Counted from the stretch's first letter, positions 42,467 to 51,559 are shown. The stretch: DNA of 64,000 bases from an uncultured Treponema sp. (GCA_946631855.1 CAMPAL010000001.1:1-64000); one strand, 5' to 3'. Made by a program: numbers and translations. The notes: generated by a model from the letters alone, not told the origin.

Positions 42467-42742
42467 ATGGAACAAAACATTGTAAATAATTTCGGTTTAT
42501 TTTTAAGTTCTTTGAAGATACCTTCTGAAAAGAAGGATAAGATAATTCAGTTCTTTATAAATAGCATTAAAGAAAATGAATTGATTAAGAAAGTGGATGA
42601 TACCTCATTTTATGAGTATTGTGATCAAATCATTGAAATGATTTCAAATAATCAGGATTGTTCAAAACAAACTTTTAGAGATTATATTGCAATGGTTTTT
42701 GGTAAAGTTCAGAAAAAGACAAAGTTTATCAAAATAAATTAA
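42467..42742 (+). CDS. Small helical unknown protein
   Basis: 91 aa, helical throughout (LSSLKIPSEKKDKIIQFF). The SD (gaggattt) lies in the previous gene. Directly precedes the DpdA-like gene; could be a partner, not shown. Confidence 0.6.
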   Translation: MEQNIVNNFGLFLSSLKIPSEKKDKIIQFFINSIKENELIKKVDDTSFYEYCDQIIEMISNNQDCSKQTFRDYIAMVFGKVQKKTKFIKIN

Positions 42743-42752
42743 AAGGAGATTT

Positions 42753-43544
42753 TTGATTTTGAAAGTTTCTCACGAAGTACCACTTGAACTTTTGGAAGAA
42801 AGTAGGACTTTTAACGATTATGATTATGCGCTCCTTCATTTGAAGAGTAATGAAAAGTATTGGAATTTTTATAAAAAAAGCCTAAAAGAAGGCAGGCAAG
42901 TTTTGCTTGACAACAGTGCTTTTGAGCTTGGAGATGCAATGAGTAATGATGCTCTTGCAGAAGGAGTCGAAGACTTGAAGCCGACTTGGTTTGTTGTACC
43001 TGATGCATTAAATGATGCAGAAAAGACAATGAGCAGATTTGAGTCTTGGTTGAAGGATTATGGTACAAAATACAAAGGTTCAATTGGAGTTGTACAGGGT
43101 AGCAATATTGATGAAATGACGAAGTGTTATGTATATATGGCTTCTCATGCAAGCAAAATTGCGATTCCTTGTGAAATTGTTTCAGTCTATAAAGAGATGT
43201 TTGATGAAACACTGCCTTTGCTTCAAAGACAATGGATGGGCAGAACTTTTTTCATTTTGCATTTGATGAAAGAAGGGGTTTGGAGATATGATATGCCACA
43301 TCATTTGCTTGGTGCAACTCAGGTAAAAGAGTTTACAAATCCAATTTACAAAATGAAGTGTTTTGATACTGTAGATACAAGTAATCCAATTGTTACAGGT
43401 ATTCAGGGTTTGCAATATGAAAAGTTTGGTTTGGAAGAAAAGCCAAAAGTAAAATTGGCGGAGTTGTTGAATATAAATCTTAACGTATATCAAAAGGAAA
43501 CAATTTTACATAATGTAAAAACATTCAAAGAAATTGTAGGTTGA
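42753..43544 (+). CDS. DpdA/TGT-like guanine transglycosylase
   Basis: 263 aa. TGT-superfamily signs: VLLDNSAFELGDAM, WFVVPDALNDAEKT, IGVVQGSN, HHLLGATQVKEF and CFDTVDTSNPI, where the Asp of FDTVDTS sits at the TGT nucleophile position (FDCVxPTR). DpdA enzymes exchange guanine in DNA for 7-deazaguanines. Starts are TTG (42753 or 42759) behind aaaaggag. With the QueD-like gene and YhhQ transporter it completes uptake/synthesis plus insertion; FolE, QueE and QueC are not in the window. Confidence 0.75.
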   Translation: MILKVSHEVPLELLEESRTFNDYDYALLHLKSNEKYWNFYKKSLKEGRQVLLDNSAFELGDAMSNDALAEGVEDLKPTWFVVPDALNDAEKTMSRFESWLKDYGTKYKGSIGVVQGSNIDEMTKCYVYMASHASKIAIPCEIVSVYKEMFDETLPLLQRQWMGRTFFILHLMKEGVWRYDMPHHLLGATQVKEFTNPIYKMKCFDTVDTSNPIVTGIQGLQYEKFGLEEKPKVKLAELLNINLNVYQKETILHNVKTFKEIVG

Positions 43545-43545
43545 A

Positions 43546-43582
43546 AAATAAAAAGCCCCTTAAGAAAAGGGGGCCTTTTTTA
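43546..43582. terminator. Bidirectional terminator
   Basis: AAAAAGCCCC/GGGGGCCTTTTTT between convergent genes. Confidence 0.8.
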
Positions 43583-43583
43583 A

Positions 43584-44264
43584 TTAATCAAGATCTTGTT
43601 CAAATTTATACTCAACATCCTTGACATCGTTTTTCATTGCAATTGGAAGTTTAATACCTGTATACTTCCAGTTTGTCATATAAACTCCTCTTGAACTATT
43701 GTAATATTTACCCGCATTTATAGCAAGTTCTCCGTTTACAACATGGTAACTTCCTGATTTTGTTGAATGATTTGAACTGTAACCTTTACCTGTTTCAAGC
43801 GTACCTTTCATTGTGAGTTTACCATCTTTGAAACTTGACCTAAGAGTAATTGCTCTGCTGCCGGTTAAGTTTTCAATTAATTCTTGCATATCCTTTTTTG
43901 AAAAAGTTCTCGTGGCTTCTCTCATTGCATTTTTTCTTGAGAAATCCAATGCATCTCTTAAATCCTCTAGAAATTCTTCTTCCCCTGCCCCTCTCCAAAT
44001 TTTCGCATTACCATCATCTTTTAGGATTTCATAAAAATCAGGAGCAACTACAGTAATTTCATAATCCTCCCCATTTTCTCCAGAGAATGAAAATCTTCCG
44101 TATTCCTCAATTCTTTTTGGTTCTTGTGCGATATCTGCATTTGGATAACCCAATGATTTCTTTACAACTTCTAAAAAGTAATGATTCACCATTCCAAATC
44201 TTGCATAAGATCCTTTATAATTGTCAAAACCTTTACCACGGTATTTTTCGTTTAATTTTTTCAT
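43584..44264 (-). CDS. Unknown protein
   Basis: 226 aa with a basic N-terminus and KYRGKGFDNYKGSYARFG near the start, like the gene at 27477. Contains a Gly/Ser/Tyr-rich segment (GKGYSSNHSTKSGSYHV). RBS tgaggaga, ACTAATTTTCA just upstream. No domain recognised. Confidence 0.6.
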   Translation of the reverse strand: MKKLNEKYRGKGFDNYKGSYARFGMVNHYFLEVVKKSLGYPNADIAQEPKRIEEYGRFSFSGENGEDYEITVVAPDFYEILKDDGNAKIWRGAGEEEFLEDLRDALDFSRKNAMREATRTFSKKDMQELIENLTGSRAITLRSSFKDGKLTMKGTLETGKGYSSNHSTKSGSYHVVNGELAINAGKYYNSSRGVYMTNWKYTGIKLPIAMKNDVKDVEYKFEQDLD

Positions 44265-44288
44265 TTTTTCTCCTCATTGAAAATTAGT

Positions 44289-44660
44289 TTAAAAAATGAG
44301 GATACTTAAATTGCCTTTATCTAAATGAATTTTGAATTTATAGATTTTTTCACTACCGCAATTTTTAAGATGTTCCTCTAAAATAGGAATTAAGCCTTTG
44401 TAAAAACTTTTTTTATATTTGTATTTTTCAATATCTGTACCTGTAAACTTTTCTAAAATTCCGGGTTTTAAATTAAAAGAGAGGGAATCCTCATTTATAA
44501 AAGAAAATTCCCAACTTGTTTTAGGATCCAATTTTCTCATAAATTGAATCAGGTTATAAGTAAAATCTTGTTTCTTTTTATTTGATTTTTTCCAAGCAAG
44601 GCTGGCACATTGAAAACACCAGTCTATTCCGTAATGATTTAATTTTTCCAAAAAGTTCAA
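44289..44660 (-). CDS. Unknown protein, TTG start
   Basis: 123 aa starting TTG inside a GCCCC/GGGGC terminator-like hairpin whose loop holds ACTAATT. No family recognised; WCFQCASLAW has a CxxC. Confidence 0.45.
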   Translation of the reverse strand: MNFLEKLNHYGIDWCFQCASLAWKKSNKKKQDFTYNLIQFMRKLDPKTSWEFSFINEDSLSFNLKPGILEKFTGTDIEKYKYKKSFYKGLIPILEEHLKNCGSEKIYKFKIHLDKGNLSILIF

Positions 44661-44714
44661 TTAAAAAAGCCCCTTTTTTCTAACAATTAGTTTCAAAAGG
44701 GGCTTTTGAAAAAT

Positions 44715-45146
44715 TCACTTTTTTTCGATAACAATCCAATCAATAGCTTCAGGCGTTTGAATAGATTCCATTCCATCGTAATCTTCAATACGATACATTG
44801 GCGTTTCTATTTCTGCCACAACCAATTTTGCACATTCTCCATTTGCTTCTTCTTTGAGCTCTTCAACAATATTTACCAAAACAGGATCATGCCGCGGAAT
44901 ATCATGAATACAAAAACTCTCATTTAATGGAAAGTCTTCCGCTACATCTCCCAAATCTTTTGTTGTGAAATAAACATTCCAATTTCTAGTTCGTTCTATA
45001 TCTGTAACTTTTTTGTAATTGCTTTTTTCGCAGTTAAACTCATAAGCAAAAACCTCTTTACCGAGTTTGCGTTCCCAATAAAGCTTTTCTGCTTTTGGGG
45101 AAAGACCAAAACCACCATAACATCTGTTTGTTACAACTTTGTACAT
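44715..45146 (-). CDS. Conserved hypothetical protein (CYGGFGLS / RHDP type)
   Basis: 143 aa. NRCYGGFGLSPKAEKLY, DIPRHDPVLVNIVEELKEEANGECAKL and YRIEDYDGMESIQTPE are hallmarks of a small family found in phages and bacteria, function unknown. RBS ggaggtagt; 1 base after the DUF1848 gene's stop, so co-expressed. Confidence 0.65.
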   Translation of the reverse strand: MYKVVTNRCYGGFGLSPKAEKLYWERKLGKEVFAYEFNCEKSNYKKVTDIERTRNWNVYFTTKDLGDVAEDFPLNESFCIHDIPRHDPVLVNIVEELKEEANGECAKLVVAEIETPMYRIEDYDGMESIQTPEAIDWIVIEKK

Positions 45147-45147
45147 A

Positions 45148-45897
45148 CTACCTCCAATAACAATAAATGCAATTATGTGGGCAAACTTTCTTGATTGGAA
45201 TCAGCTCTTTTTTTAGAGCTAAACACGCGCAAGCTGCTCTTTGTGTACTTTTTCCAACCTCATTTTTCAAGTCAACCTTTAATGTATCCAAATCCAATTT
45301 AGAAATACATCCAAAACATTCAAGTCCAGGCTCTCCGCAAACTTCAACTTTTTTCCCAACTGTTTTTTCAATCAGACTTAAATATTTCTTTCTGCTCTCT
45401 AAAGGTAAATGAAGTTCATTTCCGTAATGCTTTTTCAAATATTCCTTCACTAAAGGATATTTTTCCAATCTTTCCCAAACATGTTTGTACATATCTAAAA
45501 AAGAAACTCTAATCCTCAAGTTATTTGCAGACCCAAACTTTAGGATTTTGTAAAAGTTGGCGCAATATTTTAAACCGTCAAACTCATTCGGTACATTGCA
45601 GGTGAAAAGTGGAGGGCAAATTGGGTCAATCCTCAATACAACATGTTTCTTTTGAAACTCGTTTAAGTCTTTAATTGAATCTAAAACAGAGTCTACAGAA
45701 GGCGTATTTGGTTCAAAAATAGTTCCACTTAAACCTGTACATGTAACGTGAAAAATAACGTTAGAGGGGAACGTCCTCAAAAAATATTCACTCACTTTTG
45801 GAAAGTTCTTTGTTATTAAAATTGTTGGCTTATTTTGAGCCCACTTTTTCCAATCATTAGCAAAAACAGGATCGTACCCCTCTGTTATACCTATCAA
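45148..45897 (-). CDS. DUF1848 protein (radical-SAM-like)
   Basis: 249 aa. The C-terminus CPHNCIYCYWR with a preceding ACACLAL and ECFGC cluster fits DUF1848, whose Cys-rich tail (CxHxCxYC) suggests an Fe-S or radical-SAM-type centre related to spore-photoproduct-lyase-like folds. Reaction unknown. Overlaps the upstream gene by 4 bases. Possible link to nucleotide or DNA modification is inference. Confidence 0.65.
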   Translation of the reverse strand: MIGITEGYDPVFANDWKKWAQNKPTILITKNFPKVSEYFLRTFPSNVIFHVTCTGLSGTIFEPNTPSVDSVLDSIKDLNEFQKKHVVLRIDPICPPLFTCNVPNEFDGLKYCANFYKILKFGSANNLRIRVSFLDMYKHVWERLEKYPLVKEYLKKHYGNELHLPLESRKKYLSLIEKTVGKKVEVCGEPGLECFGCISKLDLDTLKVDLKNEVGKSTQRAACACLALKKELIPIKKVCPHNCIYCYWR

Positions 45898-46235
45898 ACC
45901 ATAGCCTCCCTAAACTTATCAGCTGCCGCAAAAAGTTCTTCAAGCTCGAATTCTTTGACATCAAAAAACTTGTCGCCAATCCAAAAAGCTTTAGAATTCG
46001 CAAAAGTCTTAAAAGGAATGTGCTCAATATCTGTAAGCCCCTTTTCCCTGAAATCCTTCAAGAGCGCATTTGAAAAGGAAATGCATGTTCTCTTACCTTT
46101 TGTCTGTGTAATTGGAACTCCGTGATAAGACCAAACTTCAACCTTTTTGTTACCGTCTGTGAAATCCAATTTTGAATGCCTCTGAAGTCCTTCGACTTTT
46201 CCCAAAAGTGTTTTGTTAAGTGCTTTAATTGTCAT
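45894..46235 (-). CDS. Unknown protein, paralogue of 24570-25295 product
   Basis: 113 aa matching the N-terminal half of the protein at 24570 (HGVPITQ, GLTDI, IGDKF, FELEEL) without its coiled-coil extension. Same promoter and GAGGTACGAG leader. First gene of a unit with DUF1848. Confidence 0.65.
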   Translation of the reverse strand: MTIKALNKTLLGKVEGLQRHSKLDFTDGNKKVEVWSYHGVPITQTKGKRTCISFSNALLKDFREKGLTDIEHIPFKTFANSKAFWIGDKFFDVKEFELEELFAAADKFREAMV

Positions 46236-46251
46236 TTTCTCGTACCTCGCT

Positions 46252-46267
46252 TTATAATATAGGGTTT
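46252..46267 (-). promoter_or_regulatory. CTATATT-class promoter with GAGGTAC leader
   Basis: AAACCCTATATTATAA on the minus strand. Confidence 0.6.
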
Positions 46268-46332
46268 AAGTACAAAAATTCACCCATGACTTTCATCAAC
46301 TAATTTTTATAAAAAGGAGATTTTTGTAAAAA

Positions 46333-47889
46333 ATGAGACTTTGGCTTTCAGAAGCAGATAAATCTAGATTTATAAACCCTGTTTGGGATGTAATTGAAAA
46401 AGACCCGGAAGATGTTTTGGATTATACAAGTCTGAAAAAGCTCCCAAATAGATCTGATGTAATTAAATGGGTCAATAGTGGGGCTGCAGATAAATACAGA
46501 ATTGATTGGAGTAAATTCGACCCAAAGAAAAAACAAAACTGGGATTTTTCAGACGTAGCTGAAGAAATTATACAGCCTTTTTTAGATTATCAATCAGATA
46601 AACAGAAAAAAGCTGACCCAAAAAATATGTTTTCAAATAAAGAGGATTTCTTGATTTTAGACGAAAACAGTCATTACCTTTTTGTAGGAGTTCTCACTTA
46701 TCAGGGCGCAATCTTTTGTGATAGTTTTCAATGTGGAGGTGCAGGCGCTAAATGGTGTATTGGTTATGAAAAAACAGACAGGTATTGGATAGATTATGTT
46801 GCAAAAAGAAACAAAAGATTCGTTCTTGTATTCAATAAAAAAGTGTACGGAGATGAGTTCAGCCAAAAATACATGCTTGAAATTTCTGAAACAGGCTGCA
46901 GAGGATGGGATCAAAAAGATCAGCCTGAAGATACTTTAAGTGCAATGGCTTGTATGGATGAGTTTGGCTTTTCACAAAAGCAGCTAAACAATTGGTACAA
47001 AACACTTGAAAATAAAGTAAAAGTAGAACTTAAAGATTCTTTTTCAATTGCAGCTATATTTGCAGGAGAAAAAGCTGTAATAGGTAATGATGTTCAATCT
47101 GTTAAATTGACCGATTTTAATTGTACAGAATTTAATTACGGAATTATTCTTGAAAATGTAAGATTGGGTGAATTGGTATACCAAATGGTTTCTGACGGGG
47201 AGGGAAAAGATTTACATCTTTCTGAGGTTAAAATGGGGGCTGCAAATGCACCTGAACTTGCTAAATTCAAAAGCAAAACTTTCTTGCCATGCTTAAAATT
47301 GATAAATTACAACAGAATTGTAATAGATGATTTATGGATTGGAAATCCTGTTCTTCATTTCCAGGATTGTAAAGAAGTGGTTATTGGTACATTACACGTA
47401 CCTGCAGGGTATGCAAGTGACAGTATTGATGCAAACCAAGTTTTACAGGATGTTTCTCAAGAAACCGGTACAATTTTATATGACTCTGAACCTAAAATTA
47501 CAAACGGTGTAAAATATTTTCCAAAAGAAAATGTTTGTGAGCAGTATCCAATGTGGATTACAGAAGGTGAAGGTGCAAGTGCAATCATTACAAAATATAT
47601 GGTAAGAAACGCTGTAAATGGAAGAAAAGATGTAGAGTTGTTGAGCGGCTATAAAAGAGCTTTCATAGACTTCGATTGCAACTCTCAATTTTTTACAAAA
47701 GGTAAATTCGATCTTAGCTTAGTTGTTTCTGATGTTCCAAAATCAAATAGAATTTATTGCTTAAACGTTCCTCCTAGCTGCAAAGTCACTTATAAAGATC
47801 ATCCTGAAACAGATTTGGAAATTTTGTATACAAATTGCACTCCAAGTAATTTGTCTGAAAAGTGGCATAGATTTAAACGAGTTTTTTAA
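46333..47889 (+). CDS. Unknown protein with AKWCIGYE motif
   Basis: 518 aa. Middle segment GGAGAKWCIGYEKTDRYW...KRFVLVFNKK...QKYMLEI resembles the G-x-KWC pattern of hypothetical proteins in large phages; the second half looks like a beta-solenoid-type series of short strands (LTDFNCTEF...NVRLGELVY...). RBS aaaaaggaga. Function unknown; could be a virion or DNA-associated protein. Confidence 0.55.
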   Translation: MRLWLSEADKSRFINPVWDVIEKDPEDVLDYTSLKKLPNRSDVIKWVNSGAADKYRIDWSKFDPKKKQNWDFSDVAEEIIQPFLDYQSDKQKKADPKNMFSNKEDFLILDENSHYLFVGVLTYQGAIFCDSFQCGGAGAKWCIGYEKTDRYWIDYVAKRNKRFVLVFNKKVYGDEFSQKYMLEISETGCRGWDQKDQPEDTLSAMACMDEFGFSQKQLNNWYKTLENKVKVELKDSFSIAAIFAGEKAVIGNDVQSVKLTDFNCTEFNYGIILENVRLGELVYQMVSDGEGKDLHLSEVKMGAANAPELAKFKSKTFLPCLKLINYNRIVIDDLWIGNPVLHFQDCKEVVIGTLHVPAGYASDSIDANQVLQDVSQETGTILYDSEPKITNGVKYFPKENVCEQYPMWITEGEGASAIITKYMVRNAVNGRKDVELLSGYKRAFIDFDCNSQFFTKGKFDLSLVVSDVPKSNRIYCLNVPPSCKVTYKDHPETDLEILYTNCTPSNLSEKWHRFKRVF

Positions 47890-47925
47890 AAAAAGGTGCA
47901 GCTACTTTGGCTGCACTGTTTTTTT
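47890..47925. terminator. Bidirectional terminator
   Basis: AGGTGCAG/CTGCACTG-type hairpin with T-runs on both sides. Confidence 0.8.
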
Positions 47926-48130
47926 ATGATTTCATTTCTTGTTGAAGATTATAACCTGCTTCAAAAGCTTTTTCAAGTAATTTTGTAATGCTTTCAGCCG
48001 TCCAATAATCATCAGGCATTTCAGCAACTACGGTATCATCTTCGCCCCATTCTTCGAAAACATCTTTTAGTTTGGTAGAGTTGAGCCATTTACTAAATGA
48101 GGCTTTTTCAATAAAAACTGATCGACTCAT
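47924..48130 (-). CDS. Small acidic unknown protein
   Basis: 68 aa from ATG 48130 (aaaaggaaaatgctt upstream); the longer track start lies in the preceding gene. Overlaps nothing after trimming. No family recognised. Confidence 0.55.
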   Translation of the reverse strand: MSRSVFIEKASFSKWLNSTKLKDVFEEWGEDDTVVAEMPDDYWTAESITKLLEKAFEAGYNLQQEMKS

Positions 48131-48146
48131 AAGCATTTTCCTTTTT

Positions 48147-48332
48147 TTAGATAAGTCCGAGCAGATAATCTGTTTCAAGACCTGTTGAGCTTATCCAAAA
48201 CTCCTCAGCTTCCTCAGAACCTTCAGATGCCATAAGTTCGATTGTTTCATCCAAAATCTCTCGAACAGTTTTACATGCCTCTGTTTTAGACATGCCGTCT
48301 CTTTTCATGAAAATCTCAACAACTTCATTCAT
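48147..48332 (-). CDS. Small acidic unknown protein
   Basis: 61 aa, helical: MSKTEACKTVREILDE and EEAEEFWISS. Resembles short antitoxin-like or regulator proteins in composition only. No SD stronger than gggggttt is visible. Confidence 0.5.
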   Translation of the reverse strand: MNEVVEIFMKRDGMSKTEACKTVREILDETIELMASEGSEEAEEFWISSTGLETDYLLGLI

Positions 48333-48350
48333 TTTTGTAAACCCCCAATT

Positions 48351-49082
48351 TTAAGCAACCTGACAATTTTCAAAAGCTTTGATTGCATCTGCAAGACCTG
48401 TATCTCCTCTCCACATGTCATCCATGTTGCGAATGCTACCGGTTGAAACAAACTGAACCTCATTTCCTTGCTTTGCCTCTTTTGTGAATTTTACAAACAT
48501 GTAACGATCTGTAGAAAAATCATCAATTACGGCTGCGATTTCGTTTTTACCTTCTTTAATCATTTTCTGATATACACCAAAGCCTTCGCTTGAAAGACCG
48601 TAAATTGAATTGCCAGCTTTGATAATCTCTCTACCGTCAAAATACCAAACGGGTTTTCCATAAGAAGTTGTATTGACTTTTTCCCAGTTGTTGACATCTT
48701 CTTCGTTAGTGAAAACAACAGGCCCGCCGTATTTCAAGTTGATACAATTGTCTCCACAAGTCCAGATTTCAGAACCATCATCGAGTACCAAAAGTATTGA
48801 AGGATTCAGGTGAACAAGTCTTCCTGTAAGAACATCATTGAAGGTAGAGCCGAATTTGTTTGGTACAGCTACTTTTACAGTGCCTTCAGTTCCAATTGGA
48901 AACTTGCGGCCTTTTACGATTCTCAAACGGTCGTTCTTTGAAACGCCTGAGTGATATGTGCTTTGTTCAAGTTCATCGCAAGAAACATCGATTGAAACGG
49001 TTTTTGAAAATTCAACTGGGCCATACGCTGTAGAAACGACTGAATCAACTCTTTTTGAAACCCTGTAAAAATTCTTCTTCAT
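48351..49082 (-). CDS. Unknown protein
   Basis: 243 aa, beta-rich, with GRKFPIGTEGTVKVAVPNKFG and a KOW/SH3-like feel. Promoter AAAACCCTATATTATAA and a gaggtacagg leader. No family recognised. GC-richer codons than many neighbours. Confidence 0.6.
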   Translation of the reverse strand: MKKNFYRVSKRVDSVVSTAYGPVEFSKTVSIDVSCDELEQSTYHSGVSKNDRLRIVKGRKFPIGTEGTVKVAVPNKFGSTFNDVLTGRLVHLNPSILLVLDDGSEIWTCGDNCINLKYGGPVVFTNEEDVNNWEKVNTTSYGKPVWYFDGREIIKAGNSIYGLSSEGFGVYQKMIKEGKNEIAAVIDDFSTDRYMFVKFTKEAKQGNEVQFVSTGSIRNMDDMWRGDTGLADAIKAFENCQVA

Positions 49083-49100
49083 AATACCTGTACCTCTGTT

Positions 49101-49117
49101 TTATAATATAGGGTTTT
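49101..49117 (-). promoter_or_regulatory. CTATATT-class promoter
   Basis: AAAACCCTATATTATAA, identical to 2674-2690. Confidence 0.6.
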
Positions 49118-49212
49118 AAGTACGAAAATTTGTCAAAAAAATAGAGTTTTTCAGAATCTATTTAATCTTCGGAATTATCCCATGACGTACTTTTAATATA
49201 GGAATCAACTAA

Positions 49213-49320
49213 GTGAACTACTGATAGGCTAAAGACCTATCAGCTTCCAACTTTATGCAGTAACCTGCAATGAGTTTGGACTTTCTTCCTTCATAGAACT
49301 TCGTAGTTCTCCAGAAGCAT
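49213..49320 (-). ncRNA. Predicted omega-RNA (reRNA) of TnpB
   Basis: TnpB guide RNAs cover the 3' end of tnpB and the right end. Two stems here, TGCAG-GTTA-CTGCA (overlapping the tnpB stop) and GATAGG-TCTTTAG-CCTATC, are supported by compensating changes in the 21343 copy. The guide would begin just left of 49213. The 5' end is estimated. Confidence 0.6.
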
Positions 49321-50446
49321 TTGTAATTTCGGATGGTTCCCTTCCTACTATGCCAAGACTAGTCACACCTTTTTTCAAGATGTTTTTGGCTGCATTTATG
49401 TCACGGTCGTGCTCTTTTGAGCAGACTGGGCATTTCCATTTCTTTATTCCAACAACTACTTTTGGATTTACGTAACCGCAATCAAAGCAAGTTTTTGAAG
49501 TATCTTTTGCAGGTACTTTTACGAGATTTGTTTTGTAAGCAATCATGTCTCGTAACATTCCAAAGCCCTGATCAGAAACAACTTTTCCGTGATGTAGATT
49601 TTCAGACATATTCTGAAGATTGATGTTTTCTACAATCACATACTCAAATTTGTTTGCTAAATCTCTACTCACTTTGTGAAGCCAATCTTTTCTTTGCAAA
49701 GCTACTTTTTCGTGTAGCTTTGCAACTTTGTACTTGGCCTTCAAATAGTTGTTGGAATCTGCAATTTTCCTAGACTTTTCCTTTTGATAATGTTTTAATT
49801 GCTTTTGCTTCTTTCTCAAAAACCTTGGGCACTTGATTTTCGTACCATTGCTCATTGAGATGAAGTCTTCATCATCGCAGTTCCAATCTATTCCAATTGC
49901 TTTTCCATTATGTACTTTTGGTTCTTCTTTCTTTTCAACACAAATCTTTACAAACCATTTCCCTGTAGCTGTCCTTCTGAATGTGATATTCTTCCATTTA
50001 CCTTGAGCAAATCTATGAGCTCGAATATCAATGTAACCAAGTTTGTTTGTTAAGAACAATCCATTTTCATCTATTTTAGGGTTACAGTTTGAACAGCTAT
50101 ATCTGAATGAATCCTTTGGATTCTTTTTACTTTTGAGTTTTGGAGGTTGAACGAATTTTCCTTCTCTTTGACCTTTACAACTTTTGAAGAAGTTTGTATA
50201 AGCAGCCCTTACATCTGACCACATTTGTGCAAGTGGAATTGAGCAAGCAGCTTCTTTTGCCCATTGCAATGCTTCAGGTTTGTACTTTTCAAAAATTGGT
50301 TTGTAACCTTGAATCATCATATCATGATTTTCGTTTTTGTTAGCTACAACAATATTCCAATACAATCTACATAAACCGAGAGTTTGGTTGAAGGTATTTT
50401 CTTGATCTTTTGTTGGATAGATTCTGAATTCGTAAGCTTTCAACAT
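49253..50446 (-). CDS. tnpB: TnpB RNA-guided nuclease
   Basis: True start ATG 50446 (MLKAYEFRIYPT, 397 aa) behind aaaaggaggttgaag. OrfB HTH and wedge at the N-terminus; RuvC acids all present: GIDWN, VIVENINL and the final HDRDINAAKNIL; zinc finger CFDCG...CPVC. It is therefore probably active. TnpB uses the omega-RNA to cut DNA at sites lacking the element, helping it persist, and may act against related phages. Lies between unrelated genes. Confidence 0.92.
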   Translation of the reverse strand: MLKAYEFRIYPTKDQENTFNQTLGLCRLYWNIVVANKNENHDMMIQGYKPIFEKYKPEALQWAKEAACSIPLAQMWSDVRAAYTNFFKSCKGQREGKFVQPPKLKSKKNPKDSFRYSCSNCNPKIDENGLFLTNKLGYIDIRAHRFAQGKWKNITFRRTATGKWFVKICVEKKEEPKVHNGKAIGIDWNCDDEDFISMSNGTKIKCPRFLRKKQKQLKHYQKEKSRKIADSNNYLKAKYKVAKLHEKVALQRKDWLHKVSRDLANKFEYVIVENINLQNMSENLHHGKVVSDQGFGMLRDMIAYKTNLVKVPAKDTSKTCFDCGYVNPKVVVGIKKWKCPVCSKEHDRDINAAKNILKKGVTSLGIVGREPSEITNASGELRSSMKEESPNSLQVTA

Positions 50447-50615
50447 TTTCTTCAACCTCCTTTTAGTTAGTGTAAATTGTTTTATTATATTTAGTGTCTT
50501 TTCAAAATATATAATAATTATAGTTAATGGAAATGTTTTGAGTCGATTCATCCTATCGACTAAAGATCAATAGGTTTTCTCGACTCGTTCATTATAAATA
50601 CAGAGGGATAATTCT

Positions 50616-51092
50616 ATGAAAACGAAGAAAAACAGGCCGAGAGATTTGGACAGCATACTTGCTGAAATGCTTGACCTGCTGATGTACAAGCAGGTTTTGA
50701 CCGAAGAAACGGCAGAAGATTATTTCGATTGGCTGATTGAAGAGGGATTGGAAGCGGTAAATTGGAATCTAACAGGAGATAATCTTGTCAATGAATTGAG
50801 CGACATAAACACAAGAGAAAGATTCAATAACGAATTAGATAGGGAGGGAATTGAAGATAATTATTTTGAAAGCAACTCTTTATCTCAGTTCAGAAAAGAT
50901 TTTGCAAGGAAAGTAAAAAACGAAAATCTTCCAGACGACCAAGAAAAGAAAGTATGGCAAATGTTCAACAACTATTGCTATCATTTTGCCCAATCTGTCA
51001 GTTCTAAAACTGTAAAACCGAATTTTAGGAAACAGGTAAATTGGACAGATAAAAGCAAAGATACCGTTGTGCACGATTATCCGCTTCACTGA
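50616..51092 (+). CDS. Unknown acidic protein
   Basis: 158 aa, helical, start behind agagggataattct. Codon use (CCG, CTG, GAC) is GC-richer than most of the window; with its two neighbours it may be a recent arrival next to the TnpB element. Overlaps the convergent gene by 7 bases. Confidence 0.6.
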   Translation: MKTKKNRPRDLDSILAEMLDLLMYKQVLTEETAEDYFDWLIEEGLEAVNWNLTGDNLVNELSDINTRERFNNELDREGIEDNYFESNSLSQFRKDFARKVKNENLPDDQEKKVWQMFNNYCYHFAQSVSSKTVKPNFRKQVNWTDKSKDTVVHDYPLH

Positions 51093-51538
51093 TTTCGTTT
51101 CACAATTTTTTCTACAAAACGCTTGTGTGAATACATTCGGCTTTTCACATCGTCCGAAAGCAGTTCGTAGGCATCTTCATAACCGAGAATTGCGTTCGCA
51201 ATATTGTACTGCTTTACGACTTCTTCGTCTGCATTTTCGGAACAAATCAGTTTTTCTTTTGAATCCCAATTCATAACCGACAAGAAAAGATAGTCTTCTA
51301 CGGGTCGGTTCAGTTCCTTTTGCAATTCAATATAAATCCTTATGCTTGAAAGATGCTCGGACGCATAAAATCTCCAGCCGTATTCCTTTGCATATTTGAA
51401 TGCAGTTTCAAACGAGATAATCATATCGTCCGGGAGTATACTGTGGGATTTTCTTGAGCGAATCCGTAACTGACCCGTTGATTTTGTTTCGTCAACAATC
51501 ACGACGTTTGTCTTGTTCCATTCGTCAAAGTTCAACAT
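51086..51538 (-). CDS. Unknown protein
   Basis: 150 aa with a CCTATATTATAATC promoter and ggaggtacag leader. Sequence LYIELQKELNRPVEDYLFLS; no family recognised. GC-richer codons as in its neighbours. Confidence 0.6.
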   Translation of the reverse strand: MLNFDEWNKTNVVIVDETKSTGQLRIRSRKSHSILPDDMIISFETAFKYAKEYGWRFYASEHLSSIRIYIELQKELNRPVEDYLFLSVMNWDSKEKLICSENADEEVVKQYNIANAILGYEDAYELLSDDVKSRMYSHKRFVEKIVKRNQ

Positions 51539-51559
51539 CTCTGTACCTCCTGTATCTGA

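Larger units (their letters stand above)
49213..50590 (-). mobile_element. IS605-type element with tnpB only
   Basis: The right end at 49213 carries the hairpin GATAGGTCTTTAGCCTATC ending GTTCAC (minus strand). The left end around 50540-50590 has a nested hairpin (GAGTCGA/TCGACTC around CCTAT/ATAGG). No tnpA Y1 transposase is present, so it would move in trans or persist by TnpB cutting and repair. A solo right end is at 21343. The outer left boundary is approximate. Confidence 0.75.

Noticed and set aside
49253-50551. 432-aa TnpB from the track start
   Set aside because: The extra N-terminal 35 codons lie before the SD (aaaaggagg) and do not match the family; ATG 50446 is the start.
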